Part shown: piece after piece, positions 11,189-20,221 of the stretch
How positions within the stretch are numbered: the first letter of the stretch is position 1
Layout: each line of letters starts with the position of its first letter
Origin: Roseomonas sp. GC11
Lineage (GTDB): Bacteria > Pseudomonadota > Alphaproteobacteria > Acetobacterales > Acetobacteraceae
DNA length: 64,000 nucleotides
NCBI RefSeq assembly: GCF_024437745.1
Contig: NZ_JANFNY010000019.1
Span: 1-64,000 of the forward strand
Direction: 5' to 3'
The notes under the pieces: model-generated
The model's database searches: none
What the model was told of the DNA's origin: nothing
The model's input: the letters and a program-made list of their open reading frames with translations, nothing else
Program-made: the position numbers and the translations under genes

Positions 11189-12637
11189 TTATAGCGGCAG
11201 GGCGGCCTCGGACGGAACAGCCCCCGCCACCTCCGGCGGGCGGTGCATGGCCCAGGGGCGCGCCGCCTCGAAGGCCGCCGACATCTGCAGCACGCCGAGA
11301 TCGTCGAAGCGCCGGCCGACGATCTGCAACCCCACCGGCAGCCCGGCGGCGGTGAAGCCGCAGGGGATCGAGGCCGCCGGATTCTGCGAAAGATTGAAGG
11401 GGTAGGAAAATTCCGCCCAGCTCATCCAGTCCCACGGGTGTTGCGGCCAATGGGGCGGCTGTAGCCGGTCCGCCGGGAAGGCGGCCACCGAGACGGCGGG
11501 GGTCAGCAGGAAGTCCCATTCCTCGAAGAAATGGTGGATCTCGGTGCAATAGGCGTATTTCACCAGCCGCATCTTCTGGTACTCGGCCAGGGTGATGTGC
11601 TGGCCGGCCTCGATGCAGGCGACGAAGCCGGGGTCCATCTTGTCGCGCCATTCCGGCAGGCGCTCGGCATGGCGGCTGAAGTGGGCGGGCCAGAAGAAGC
11701 GCGCGAGGTCCGGCCCGCGCGGCCCCCAGGGCGTCGCCACCTCCTCGACCGGCAGGCCCAGATCCTGCTCGAAGGCGCGCACGGCCCGTTGCACCAGGGC
11801 CGCCACCTCGGGGTCCACCCGCGCATGGCCGAGATCGGCGCTATAGGCGATGCGCGGCCGGCGCGGGCGCTGTGCCAGGAGGGCCGGGTAGTCCGCCGGC
11901 GGTGCCTCAAGGCTCGACTGGTCATCCGGGTGGGGGCCGGCCATCACCTTCAGCATCAATGCCGCGTCGCGCACCGTGCGGGTCAGCGGGCCGAGATGCA
12001 CCGTCTGGTCGCTGGCCGTCATCGGTGATTGCGGCACGCGGCCATAGCTCGGCTTCAGCCCATAGACGCCGCAGAAATGCGCCGGCATGCGGATGGAGCC
12101 GGCGCCATCGCTGCCCTGGTGCAGCGGGCCATAGCCCGCCGCCGCCGCCACCCCCGCCCCGGCCGAGGACGCCCCGGCATTATAGCCGTGCTGCCACGGA
12201 TTATGGGTGATGCCGGTCAGCGGGCTGCGGCTGACGCCGGTCCAGCCGAATTCCGGCGTGGTCGTCTTGCCGAGGATGATGGCCCCCGCCGCGCGCAGGC
12301 GGGCGACCATCGCATTGTCGGCGGCGGCGACATCGCCGCGGCGCAGATGCGTGCCGTATTCCACCGGCATGCCGCGCACCGCCTCATGATCCTTGATGGT
12401 GACGGGAATGCCGTGCAGCGGCCCGAGCGGCGCGCCCGCCACCAGCGCGGCCTCGGCCTGGCGCGCCGCCTCGCGCGCTTCCCCGGCGGCGAGATGGGCG
12501 AAGGCGTTGAGCTGCGGCTCCCGCGCCGCGATGCGCGCCAGCACGGCCTCCACCACCTCGGTCGGGGAGAGGGTGCGGGCGCGGATCATCGCCGCCAGGG
12601 TGGTGGCGGGCGCGAAGCAGAGATCGGTGTCGTCCAT
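11189..12637 (-). CDS. amidase (amidase-signature family)
   Basis: 482 residues. The Ser-cisSer-Lys triad can be placed: Lys82 in VTIKDHE, Ser157 in NAGASSAGAG and Ser181 in GSDGAGSIR. The spacings (75 and 24 residues) are those of well-studied family members such as FAAH. The cis-Ser loop is AGASSAG rather than the usual GGSSGG. Hydrolyses an amide bond in the cytoplasm; substrate unknown. It lies 7 bases after the binding-protein gene and upstream of the GntR gene. An indole-acetamide type substrate is possible given the wider context but not shown. Confidence 0.88.
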   Translation of the reverse strand: MDDTDLCFAPATTLAAMIRARTLSPTEVVEAVLARIAAREPQLNAFAHLAAGEAREAARQAEAALVAGAPLGPLHGIPVTIKDHEAVRGMPVEYGTHLRRGDVAAADNAMVARLRAAGAIILGKTTTPEFGWTGVSRSPLTGITHNPWQHGYNAGASSAGAGVAAAAGYGPLHQGSDGAGSIRMPAHFCGVYGLKPSYGRVPQSPMTASDQTVHLGPLTRTVRDAALMLKVMAGPHPDDQSSLEAPPADYPALLAQRPRRPRIAYSADLGHARVDPEVAALVQRAVRAFEQDLGLPVEEVATPWGPRGPDLARFFWPAHFSRHAERLPEWRDKMDPGFVACIEAGQHITLAEYQKMRLVKYAYCTEIHHFFEEWDFLLTPAVSVAAFPADRLQPPHWPQHPWDWMSWAEFSYPFNLSQNPAASIPCGFTAAGLPVGLQIVGRRFDDLGVLQMSAAFEAARPWAMHRPPEVAGAVPSEAALPL

Positions 12638-12644
12638 GATGCGC

Positions 12645-14231
12645 TCAGCCCTGCTTGCGGAGGTTGTAGAAGAGCGGAATGCCCTTCAGCACGCCGCTCA
12701 GCGTGCTGCGATAGGCCGTGGCCTGATAGAAAAGGCCGAGCGGGATATAGGGAAGATCCTCGAAGGCCTGGAGCTGGATGTCGCGGCAGAGGCGCTGCTG
12801 CTCCTCCGCGTCGGTGCTGTCCATCCAGGCCTCGCGCAGCGCCTCGATGCGCGGGCTGCTGGGCCAGCCGAACAGCGCCGCCTGCCCCGCGCCGCGCAGA
12901 TAGGAATGCGCCGCCGGCGTGCGGCAGCCAAAGCCCGCCGCGTAGTTGCAGTTGACGCTCCAGCCGCCCTGCTCCGGCGCCGCGCGTGAATTGATCTTCT
13001 GCGACACCGTCGCCCAGTCCAGCGCCTGATAGTCCAGCGTGATGCCGAGCTTGCGGAAGAGATCGCCCGCCACCTCGCTCATCGCGTTGAGCACGGGGAA
13101 ATCGGTGGGCACGGCGAGGACGACGCGTTCCCCCTTGTACCCTGCCTCACGGAGCGCGCGGCGCGCCGCCTCCAGGTCGCGCGGGCCGGTCAGCGCAGCC
13201 ATGCCGGCCTCGCTGGCCATCGACGAATCCGGCTGGAAGAAGCCGATGCCCTCCTTCCACATGCCGCTCTCGGTGCCGGCCACGGCGGTCATGAAATCCG
13301 CCTGGCGGATGGCGGGCAGCAGCGCGCGGCGGATGGCCGGGTTGTCGAAGGGCGGGTGCAGGTGGTTGAAGCGCAGCACGGCCATGAAGCCGGTGTTGTC
13401 GATGATCTCCACCCGGATGTTGCGGTTGCGGCGCAGCAGCGGCAGGAAATCCGCCGTCGGCTGCTCCCACCAGTCGATCTCGCCGGATTGCAGGGCGGCG
13501 GCGGCCGTCGCCGCGTCGGGGATGGTGTGCCACTCCACGCGCTCCACCTGCGCGAGCTTCGGGCCGGACCAGAAGCTCGTGCTGCCCGGGCGCGGCTGAT
13601 AGCCGGGGAAACGCGCATAGACGGCGCGCGAGCCGGGGATGCGCTCGCTGGCGACGAAGCGGAAGGGGCCGGAGCCGATCACCTCCGGCACCTGTTCCGT
13701 CACCGCCAGCTGGGCGTGACGCTCGGGCATGATGACGGGCAGTTGCGGCGCCGGCTTGCCCAGGATGTCGGCGAGCAGGCGGAAGGGCTTCTTCAGCCGC
13801 ACGCGCACCGCTTTGTCCGAGGCAGGCGCGAGGTCGGCGATCTGCGCGAAGAGCGTCTGCGCATAGGTATCGCGCTTGCCCCAGCGCTGCAGGCTGGCCA
13901 CCACATCCTGCGGGCGGACGGGCGCGCCGTCATGGAAGGCGAGGCCCTCGCGCAGCGTCAGCCGCCATTCCAGCCGGTCCTCGCTGACGGCATAGGAGTC
14001 CAGCATCTGCGGGTGCGGCCGGTAGGCCTCGTCCACGCCGAACAGCGTGTCATAGACAAGCGCGGCGTGGTTGCGCGTGACATAGGAATTGGCCTGGATC
14101 GGATCGACCGAGGCCAGGTCCGCCTGTGGCGCGAAGCGCAGCGTGCCCTGCGCCTCCGCCGCGCGTGACAGGCGCGGCGCGGCAAGGCCGATGGCGGCCG
14201 TGCCCAGAAGCAGATCCCGACGTTTCACCAT
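12645..14231 (-). CDS. ABC transporter substrate-binding protein, family 5 (peptide/opine type), orphan
   Basis: 528 residues with an N-terminal signal (KRRDLLLGTAAIGLAAPRLSRA) and the DppA/OppA-type body: LRFAPQADLASVDPIQANSY, FHDGAPVRPQDVVASLQRWG, GSGPFRFV and PFDNPAIRRALLPAIRQADF. No permease or ATPase genes accompany it. It is clearly paralogous to the protein at 52047-53630: both share the 'PQADL..DP....YVTRNH' opening and similar length. In the same leftward unit as the aminotransferase and amidase, so it probably binds the compound those enzymes degrade. Confidence 0.88.
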   Translation of the reverse strand: MVKRRDLLLGTAAIGLAAPRLSRAAEAQGTLRFAPQADLASVDPIQANSYVTRNHAALVYDTLFGVDEAYRPHPQMLDSYAVSEDRLEWRLTLREGLAFHDGAPVRPQDVVASLQRWGKRDTYAQTLFAQIADLAPASDKAVRVRLKKPFRLLADILGKPAPQLPVIMPERHAQLAVTEQVPEVIGSGPFRFVASERIPGSRAVYARFPGYQPRPGSTSFWSGPKLAQVERVEWHTIPDAATAAAALQSGEIDWWEQPTADFLPLLRRNRNIRVEIIDNTGFMAVLRFNHLHPPFDNPAIRRALLPAIRQADFMTAVAGTESGMWKEGIGFFQPDSSMASEAGMAALTGPRDLEAARRALREAGYKGERVVLAVPTDFPVLNAMSEVAGDLFRKLGITLDYQALDWATVSQKINSRAAPEQGGWSVNCNYAAGFGCRTPAAHSYLRGAGQAALFGWPSSPRIEALREAWMDSTDAEEQQRLCRDIQLQAFEDLPYIPLGLFYQATAYRSTLSGVLKGIPLFYNLRKQG

Positions 14232-14285
14232 AGTCGCCTCCTCGATGGGGGTGATGGCGTCCCTGTGTGATTCTTCTTGTTGTGC

Positions 14286-15512
14286 TCAGAGCGCCGCGAC
14301 GGCGGCGAAGCCGTGCTCCGCGGCGCGGATCGCGGCGTCGATCCCGGCCTCGTCATGGGCGGCCGAGAGGAACATGTTGTGGCGCGGGTGGAAGTAGACG
14401 CCCTGCGCCAGCACCGCGCGGCAGAAGGTGCTGCCCTTCACGCCCTCCGCATCCTCCTCGAAGAGGACCAGCGGCATCTGCGCCGGCCCGGATTGCCGGA
14501 GGCCGAGGCCGTGGCGCGCCGCGCCGCGCGCGAGGCCCTCGCGCAGGCGCAGGCCCAGCACGGCGAGGCGCGCCGGCACATCGTCACGCCGCACGACGCG
14601 CAGCGTGGCCAGCGCCGCCGCCATCGGCACCGCCGCGCACCAGAAGGAGCCGGTGAGGTAGAGCCGCCCCGCCGTCGCGCGCAGCCACTCCGCCCCCGTG
14701 ATGGCGGCGAGCGGATAGCCATTGGCGATGGCCTTGCTCCAGGCGCAGAGATCGGGCGCGATGCCGAGCCCGGCCCAGCTTCCCCGCACATCGAGGCGGA
14801 AGCCGGCGCGCACCTCGTCGATGATCAGCGCCGCGCCGCGCGCGTCGCAGATCGCCCGGGCCTGGGTGGCGAATTCGGCGGTGGGCATCTCCTGGTCCCG
14901 CCCGAGGTCGTGGCGGAAGGCGCTGACCAGGATGCCCGCCAGATCCTCCCCCGCCGCCGCCGCCGCGCGCGCGAGGCTCTCCGCGTCGTTGAAGTCGTAG
15001 TGCAGCAGATGCGCGCGGTCCTCGCTGGTGACGCCGAGCAGCGAGGGCGAGCACCACGGCACCGCGCCATGATAGGCGCCGCGCGCGACGAGGATCTTGC
15101 GCCGCCCCGTCGCGGCGCGGGCGAGGGTGACGCAGCCCGTCGTCGCATCCGTGCCGTTCTTCTGGAACAGCACCCAGGCGGCGTGCGGCAGCGTGTCCAC
15201 CAGGAGTTCCGCCAGTTCCACCATCACCGGCGCCGGGCCGTTGAGGCAATCGCCCTGGCGGCGCTGGCGCTCGGCGGCCTCCTCCACCTCGGGGTGCTGG
15301 TGGCCGAGCAGGTTGGGGCCCCAGCTGCACATGAAGTCGAGATAGCGCGTGCCATCGGCATCCCACAGGTGGGCACCTTCGCCGCGCGTGAAGAATTGAG
15401 GGTAGCCCTCCGGCAGGCGGGCGGCATGCAGGTGGCCCCACATGCCCGTGGGCACCACCCGCGCGGCCCGGGAGCGCCATGCCGCATCGGCGGAATTGAT
15501 CAGCCCGTCCAT
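14286..15512 (-). CDS. class-III PLP-dependent aminotransferase, glutamate-1-semialdehyde aminomutase-like
   Basis: 408 residues from the ATG at 15512. The family marks are DADGTRYLDFMCSWGPNLLGH, FQKNGTDATTGCVTLARAAT, the PLP-ring Asp in LIIDEVRAGFR and the PLP lysine in WSKAIANGYPLAAI. An ATG at 15554 would add 14 residues encoded by very AT-rich DNA that looks like promoter/operator, so the downstream start is preferred. It is the first gene of a leftward unit of four. The real substrate is probably an omega-amino or 2-amino acid; haem-pathway HemL is unlikely given the context. Confidence 0.83.
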   Translation of the reverse strand: MDGLINSADAAWRSRAARVVPTGMWGHLHAARLPEGYPQFFTRGEGAHLWDADGTRYLDFMCSWGPNLLGHQHPEVEEAAERQRRQGDCLNGPAPVMVELAELLVDTLPHAAWVLFQKNGTDATTGCVTLARAATGRRKILVARGAYHGAVPWCSPSLLGVTSEDRAHLLHYDFNDAESLARAAAAAGEDLAGILVSAFRHDLGRDQEMPTAEFATQARAICDARGAALIIDEVRAGFRLDVRGSWAGLGIAPDLCAWSKAIANGYPLAAITGAEWLRATAGRLYLTGSFWCAAVPMAAALATLRVVRRDDVPARLAVLGLRLREGLARGAARHGLGLRQSGPAQMPLVLFEEDAEGVKGSTFCRAVLAQGVYFHPRHNMFLSAAHDEAGIDAAIRAAEHGFAAVAAL

Positions 15513-15523
15513 GGCCGACTCCG

Positions 15524-15546
15524 ATATGTTATTTGATATATCATAT
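15524..15546. promoter_or_regulatory. AT-rich palindromic operator candidate between divergent genes
   Basis: Within 110 bases of GC-rich DNA, 15524-15550 is strongly AT-rich and contains the perfect palindrome TGATATATCA (15534-15543), enclosed by ATATG (15524-15528) and CATAT (15542-15546). Position between the aminotransferase unit and the monooxygenase suits a shared operator, most simply for the GntR protein of this unit. Confidence 0.5.
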
Positions 15547-15621
15547 GTTGACATGAGCCGGATCGAACCGCAATCGATATGTGCAGCAGGGCGCCACCCC
15601 AGGCCGCCCCGGAGGATTCCC

Positions 15622-17424
15622 ATGAACGCCACAGCAGAAGCCGATCTGGAGGCCTGGCTGGCCACCCTCGCCGCCCGCCTGGAGGCGGGTGACCCCGCCG
15701 GAGTGGCGGCGCTCTTCGAGGAAGGCGGGCTGTGGCGCGACATGCTCGCCCTCAGCTGGTCCATCGTCACCTTCGAGGGTCATGGCGAGATCGCGGCACT
15801 GCTGGCGCGCAACCTCGCCGCCGCCGCGCCGCGTGGCCTGCGCCTGTGGCCCGGCAGCGCGCGGATGGAAGGCGGCGTGCTGGAAGGCTGGTTCCGCTTC
15901 GAGACGGCGCAGGGCCGGGGGCGCGGCCATGTCCGCCTGCGCGGCGGGCGGTGCTGGACGCTCTTCACCGGGCTGGAGGCGCTGGCGGGGTTCGAGGAGC
16001 CACTGGGCCCGCGCCGCGCCCCTGGCACGCATCACGGCGCCTTTCCCGGCCGCCGCGGCTGGGGCGAGCAGCGCGCCGCCGGGCGCGCCGCCCTGGGCCG
16101 CGAGACGCAGCCCTTCTGCCTCATCATCGGCGGCGGCCAGGCGGGGGTGACGCTCGGCGCGCGGCTGAAAATGCTCTCCGTGCCCTTCCTCATCATCGAT
16201 GCCCAGGAGCGGCCGGGCGATGCGTGGCGCCAGCGCTATGAATCCCTCTGCCTGCATGACCCGGTCTGGGCCAACCACCTGCCCTACCTGCCCTTCCCGC
16301 AGCACTGGCCCGTCTTCACACCGAAGGACATGATGGGCGACTGGATCGAGGCCTATGCGCGCATCATGGACCTCGACATGTGGTGCGGCACCCGCGCCCT
16401 CTCCGCCGGGCGCGACGAGGCTGCCGGCGCATGGCGCGTGACGGTCGAGCGCAGGGAGGGCGGCAGGACGGAGCGCCTGCAGCTGCACCCGCGGCATCTG
16501 GTGATCGCGACCGGCATGTCCGGCGCCCCTGCCCTGCCCGCCTATCCCGGGCGCGAGCGCTTCCGGGGCGAGCAGTGCCATTCCAGCGAGTACCGCAGCG
16601 GTGCCGCCTATGCCGGGAAGCGCTGTGTCGTCATCGGCTCCAACAACTCAGCCCATGATATCTGCGCCGATCTCTGGGAGCATGGCGCCGAGGTGACGAT
16701 GCTCCAGCGCTCCTCCACCCTCGTGGTGCGGGCGGAGACGGTGATGCGCTTCATCAGCGGCAAGCTGTTTTCCCAGGCGGCGGAAGAGTCCGGCCTGACG
16801 ACGGAGGAGGCGGATTTCATCCTGGCCGCGCGCCCCTTCGCCCTGCACGCGGCGCTTCAGAAATCCATCTATGCCGAGATCCGCCGCCATGACGCGGCCT
16901 TCTACGCCGGGCTGGAACGGGCCGGCTTCCTGCTCGACTTCGGCGAGGATGAGACGGGGCATTCGCTGAAATACCTCCGCCGGGGGTCTGGCTACTATAT
17001 CGATGTCGGCGCCTCGGAGCTTGTCATCCGCGGCGATATCCGCCTGTGCAGCGGCGCCGCGGTGCGCGCGGTGACGGAGGAGGGGCTGGCGCTGGAGGAT
17101 GGCCGCCACCTGCCGGCTGATCTCATCGTCTACGCCACCGGCTATGATCCGATGGAAGGATGGATCGCGCGGCTGATCTCGCCGGAGGTGGCGGCCAGGG
17201 TCGGGCCGGTCTGGGGCCTGGGCTCCGGCACGCGGCGCGATCCGGGGCCCTGGGCGGGCGAGCTGCGCAACATGTGGAAGCCCACGCGGCAGGAGGGGCT
17301 GTGGCTGCATGGCGGCAACCTGCAACAGGCGCGCTTCTATTCGCGCATCCTGGCGCTGCAACTGAAGGCGCGGCTCGCAGGGCTGGCCACGCCGGTCCAT
17401 GATCCACGCCTGGGCGGAGTTTGA
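15622..17424 (+). CDS. flavin-containing monooxygenase with N-terminal NTF2/SnoaL-like domain
   Basis: 600 residues from the ATG at 15622, after GGAGGATTCCC. Residues 1-125 form an NTF2-like domain (small alpha+beta, GDPAGVAALFEEGGLWRDML). From about 168 comes an FAD Rossmann motif (LIIGGGQAGVTLGARL), then the FMO-type block FRGEQCHSSEY and a second nucleotide-binding motif CVVIGSNNSAHDICADL for NADPH. ATGYDPMEGW is the usual C-terminal motif. Such class B flavoprotein monooxygenases include YUCCA-like enzymes and Baeyer-Villiger types; which reaction applies is open. It is divergent from the aminotransferase/amidase unit. The stop codon lies in a perfect inverted repeat. Confidence 0.85.
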   Translation: MNATAEADLEAWLATLAARLEAGDPAGVAALFEEGGLWRDMLALSWSIVTFEGHGEIAALLARNLAAAAPRGLRLWPGSARMEGGVLEGWFRFETAQGRGRGHVRLRGGRCWTLFTGLEALAGFEEPLGPRRAPGTHHGAFPGRRGWGEQRAAGRAALGRETQPFCLIIGGGQAGVTLGARLKMLSVPFLIIDAQERPGDAWRQRYESLCLHDPVWANHLPYLPFPQHWPVFTPKDMMGDWIEAYARIMDLDMWCGTRALSAGRDEAAGAWRVTVERREGGRTERLQLHPRHLVIATGMSGAPALPAYPGRERFRGEQCHSSEYRSGAAYAGKRCVVIGSNNSAHDICADLWEHGAEVTMLQRSSTLVVRAETVMRFISGKLFSQAAEESGLTTEEADFILAARPFALHAALQKSIYAEIRRHDAAFYAGLERAGFLLDFGEDETGHSLKYLRRGSGYYIDVGASELVIRGDIRLCSGAAVRAVTEEGLALEDGRHLPADLIVYATGYDPMEGWIARLISPEVAARVGPVWGLGSGTRRDPGPWAGELRNMWKPTRQEGLWLHGGNLQQARFYSRILALQLKARLAGLATPVHDPRLGGV

Positions 17425-17441
17425 GGGGGCCCCCCTCAGGA
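17419..17441. repeat. perfect inverted repeat, loop-less relative of the intergenic repeat family
   Basis: TGAGGGGG-C-CCCCCTCA at 17422-17438 includes the stop codon of the monooxygenase gene and sits between convergent genes. It matches the second hairpin of the dispersed repeat at 20260-20285 (TTGAGGGGGC...GCCCCCTCAA) with the AAA loop missing. Probably a bidirectional terminator. Confidence 0.5.
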
Positions 17442-17452
17442 CAGACCACCGC

Positions 17453-18172
17453 TCAGCGTGCCCCCGGCCCATCCTCCAGCTGCGGGCTGTGCTCGCCCAG
17501 TTCCCGATCGATCTCCAGCAGTTCGTGGCGCATTTTCTCCATCTCGGCGATGATGCGCTCACGGCGGCGGATCAGTTCCGCCTCGCGGTCCAGCCGCGCC
17601 TGCCGCAGGCGCCGCTTGAAATCGATGATGGCATCCCGCCGTGCCCGGGGGCCGACCAGCCCTTCCTTCCGGGCGGCATCCAGTTCGGCCTCGCTCAGGG
17701 TGGTGAGCTGGTAGGCCACGGAATAGTTCTGCGGCAGTTCCGCCGGGGAAATCCGGCCCTCCGCCAGGGCGCGGGAGACGCATTCGAGCTGGGACGCGAT
17801 CTGCACGCTGAATGGCAGCTTGCCGAGGAAGACGCGCCATTCCGCATGCATCTGCGCCCGCCGCTCGGCCGGTGTCAGATGGGTGTTGCTGCCCCGGATG
17901 CGGTCCTCGATGAGGTGGCGGGCCTGGATGATGCGGTGGCCGATGGTCAGGAAGGCTTCCTGCGCCCGCGACCACAGCGTGCCGATTTCCACGGCCAGGT
18001 GATCCGGGTTGGAGGTTTCGAAGGCGGCGATCGCCAGCGCATCGCCCCGCTGGTCGGGGTTGGCGGCCGGCTCGTGGTCGATGGCCTGTTCGATGGTGCG
18101 GCGGATGCGCGCCGGGTCAAAGCCCCGGCGCTCGGGCGCGGGGCTGCCCGTGGTGGTGCGGCGGACCGCCAT
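17453..18172 (-). CDS. plasmid-maintenance-associated protein of unknown function
   Basis: 239 residues, charged, with no signal or membrane segment. The middle (about 75-175) has TLWSRAQEAFLTIGHRIIQA followed by alpha-helical sequence, recalling DUF3102-like plasmid proteins ('IG..LIEAK..'). The C-terminus (185-228) is a strongly charged predicted coiled coil (RRRERIIAEMEKMRHELLEI). It starts 3 bases after the parA stop, so it is translationally linked to parA. That places it where a ParB-like centromere-binding partner would be, though no ParB motif is seen. Confidence 0.7.
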   Translation of the reverse strand: MAVRRTTTGSPAPERRGFDPARIRRTIEQAIDHEPAANPDQRGDALAIAAFETSNPDHLAVEIGTLWSRAQEAFLTIGHRIIQARHLIEDRIRGSNTHLTPAERRAQMHAEWRVFLGKLPFSVQIASQLECVSRALAEGRISPAELPQNYSVAYQLTTLSEAELDAARKEGLVGPRARRDAIIDFKRRLRQARLDREAELIRRRERIIAEMEKMRHELLEIDRELGEHSPQLEDGPGAR

Positions 18173-18175
18173 GGC

Positions 18176-18859
18176 TCAGCCCTCCCCCAGCCCGGCGCGG
18201 CGGCGGACGGCCCCCCAGACCGCTTCGATATCCTCGCCACCGGTGCATTTGCGCATTTCGGTTGCCCCGAGGCCTACCTCGTCGGCAGCGAGGAAATCAT
18301 AATACTCGCCGATTTCCACGGCGCAGAGTTCGGCATGGCGGACCAGCCGCTTCTTCGCCAGGCCGATGACGCGGGTGGCCTTGGGCTTCACGAGGTTGAG
18401 CACCGCCAGGGTCGGCCGCTTCCAGACGGAGAGGGCATGCAGCAGGGTCTCGGCGCTCTCGGTATCGGAAATCCCGACCTTGGTGGGCACCAGGACAAGA
18501 TCCACGCCGAAGGAGAGGGTCTTCAGCACCTCGGAACTCTGGTCGATCGCGGGGGGGGTGTCGAAGAACACGATGTCATGCTCATCGAGGGCCAGGACAT
18601 CGGTGGCGTCGCGGGCCTCGTGCGGGTCCGCCTCATAGCCGGTGATGGGGGCGGCATCGGGGCAATACTGGGTGCGCCGCTGCAGCCACTTGGTGACCGT
18701 GCGCTGGGTGTCGAAATCCACCACGGCGACATTGTAGCCATTGGCGGCGGCGGCACCGGCGAGGTTCTTCACCAGGAAGCTCTTGCCCGGCCCCCCCTTC
18801 GCCCCGGTGCTCAAGATGCGGATGGTCCGCTTCAGCCGCCTGGTGCCGCCTTCTGCCAT
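18176..18859 (-). CDS. parA: ParA-family partition ATPase
   Basis: 227 residues from the ATG at 18859. The frame runs further upstream, but the added residues are non-family sequence. The deviant Walker A motif AKGGPGKSF has the signature lysine (Lys21) and P-loop lysine (Lys26). The switch block is VVDFDTQRTVTKWLQRR, then FFDTPPAIDQSSEV and VLVPTKVGISDTES. There is no N-terminal helix-turn-helix domain, so this is the short type (ParA Ib-like or MipZ-like). It drives plasmid segregation on the nucleoid with a partner protein, probably the gene 3 bases downstream. Confidence 0.9.
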   Translation of the reverse strand: MAEGGTRRLKRTIRILSTGAKGGPGKSFLVKNLAGAAAANGYNVAVVDFDTQRTVTKWLQRRTQYCPDAAPITGYEADPHEARDATDVLALDEHDIVFFDTPPAIDQSSEVLKTLSFGVDLVLVPTKVGISDTESAETLLHALSVWKRPTLAVLNLVKPKATRVIGLAKKRLVRHAELCAVEIGEYYDFLAADEVGLGATEMRKCTGGEDIEAVWGAVRRRAGLGEG

Positions 18860-18931
18860 GATCTGCTCCGGGAAAAATCCTGTCGGGACCCTAAAGCGTT
18901 TTCGGCGGTGCGGCGAGAGTGGCCGGCAGTT

Positions 18932-18945
18932 TCTTACCGGTAAGA
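18932..18945. promoter_or_regulatory. 14-base perfect palindrome upstream of parA
   Basis: TCTTACCGGTAAGA, perfect over 14 bases, lies 73 bases upstream of the parA start and 127 upstream of the divergent receptor gene. Location suits an operator for ParA/partner autoregulation or a centromere element. Single copy here; the similar half-site CGGTAA/TTACCG recurs in the inverted repeat at 26445-26471. Confidence 0.45.
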
Positions 18946-19071
18946 TTTCCCACTGCCTTCCGGCATCACGGCGAAAGCCCGGGCGGGGCAGCGCCTCCCC
19001 ACACCATGCTCGCCAGACCGCGCGGAAGCAGGCAAGCTGGCGCCAAACAGAATACGCCATGGGAGGATGAC

Positions 19072-20058
19072 ATGACGGACCAGGAAGGCTTTTGCCGCGC
19101 GCTGCCCCGGCGCGGCCTGCTGGGCGCGGCCGCGGCGCTCGCGCTGCCGGCCGTGGCGCGGGCGCAATCGGGCACCATCACCCTTATCGTCCCGACCGCC
19201 GCCGCCGGCACGACGGATTTCGCCGCGCGCCTGCTGGCGGAACCGCTCTCCCGCCTGCTGGGGCAGACGGTGGTGGTGGAGAACAAGCCCGGCGCCAATG
19301 GCGCGCTGGGCACGCAGGATGTGGCCCGTGCCCGGCCCGATGGCACGCGGCTGCTGGTGCAGTATTCCGGCTATCAGGTCGGCACCCCGGCGGTGGTGAG
19401 CAATCTCGGCTATGATGTGCGCAAGGATTTCGCGCCGGTGGCGCTGCTGCTGGATGCGCCGCAGGTCATCTTCCTGCACCCCGCCATCCCGGCGGGCAAT
19501 GTCGCGGAGCTTGTCACCTATGCCAAGGCGCATCCGGGGCAGCTGAATTACGCCTCCTCCGGCTCCGGCTCGCTGCAACATCTGGGCACCGAACTGCTGA
19601 AGCTGCGGACAGGGACGGACATGACCCATGTGCCCTATCGCGGCACCGGCCCGGCGACGCAGGACCTGATCTCCGGCCGCGTGCAGATGATGATGACGAC
19701 ACCGCCGCCCCTGATGCCCTTCGTGCGCGAGGGCAGGCTGAAGGCGCTGGCCATCACCGCCGCCACGCGCAGCCCCGCCCTGCCGGATGTGCCGACCCTG
19801 GCCGAGCAGGGCCTGCCGGGGATCGAGGTGGTGGGCTGGTTCGCCCTCTTCGCCCCGGCCGGCACACCGCCCGCCCTGCTGCAACGGCTGGGCGAGGCGG
19901 CGGATGCCGTGGTCGCCAGCCCCGAATTCCGCCGCCGTGCCGAGGAGCAGGGCGCGGTGGCCCGCCAGATGCGGCCCGAGGAGATCCAGGCGCGGGTGAA
20001 CCGCGAGTTGGATGAATGGACCCACGTGGTCCGCGATGCCAGGATCCAGCCGGAGTAA
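19072..20058 (+). CDS. tripartite tricarboxylate transporter receptor (Bug/TctC family), orphan
   Basis: 328 residues from the ATG at 19072 (GGGAGGATGAC just upstream). The signal peptide has paired arginines (LPRRGLLGAAAALALPAVARA), possibly Tat. Bug marks: VPTAAAGTTDFAARLLAEPL, VVVENKPGANGALG, the MTHVPYRGTGPATQDLISG block and LPDVPTLAEQGLPG. No TctA or TctB membrane gene is nearby. It interrupts the replicon block, lying between parA and repA on the opposite strand, so it looks like an insertion or a passenger of a rearrangement. Confidence 0.9.
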   Translation: MTDQEGFCRALPRRGLLGAAAALALPAVARAQSGTITLIVPTAAAGTTDFAARLLAEPLSRLLGQTVVVENKPGANGALGTQDVARARPDGTRLLVQYSGYQVGTPAVVSNLGYDVRKDFAPVALLLDAPQVIFLHPAIPAGNVAELVTYAKAHPGQLNYASSGSGSLQHLGTELLKLRTGTDMTHVPYRGTGPATQDLISGRVQMMMTTPPPLMPFVREGRLKALAITAATRSPALPDVPTLAEQGLPGIEVVGWFALFAPAGTPPALLQRLGEAADAVVASPEFRRRAEEQGAVARQMRPEEIQARVNRELDEWTHVVRDARIQPE

Positions 20059-20221
20059 TCCTTGCCCGATCCGCGCCACCCAGCGCGGGCCGGGCCGATG
20101 GGGGCGGGAGCCTGGTGCTGCATCCGGGCGTGGTGCCGGCGCATGGCGGGTGCGCCGCGCTCTGAAAGACGGTTTGCCAGCACGGCGCAACCCCGAAACA
20201 GGCTTCGCCCTGCTTCAAACT

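Noticed and set aside
14286-15512. hemL (5-aminolevulinate synthesis)
   Set aside because: Only family-level similarity; co-transcription with an amidase, a binding protein and a GntR gene points to catabolism.
15513-15554. Aminotransferase start at 15554
   Set aside because: The added codons are very AT-rich and form palindromes suited to an operator, unlike coding DNA here; the ATG at 15512 is preferred.
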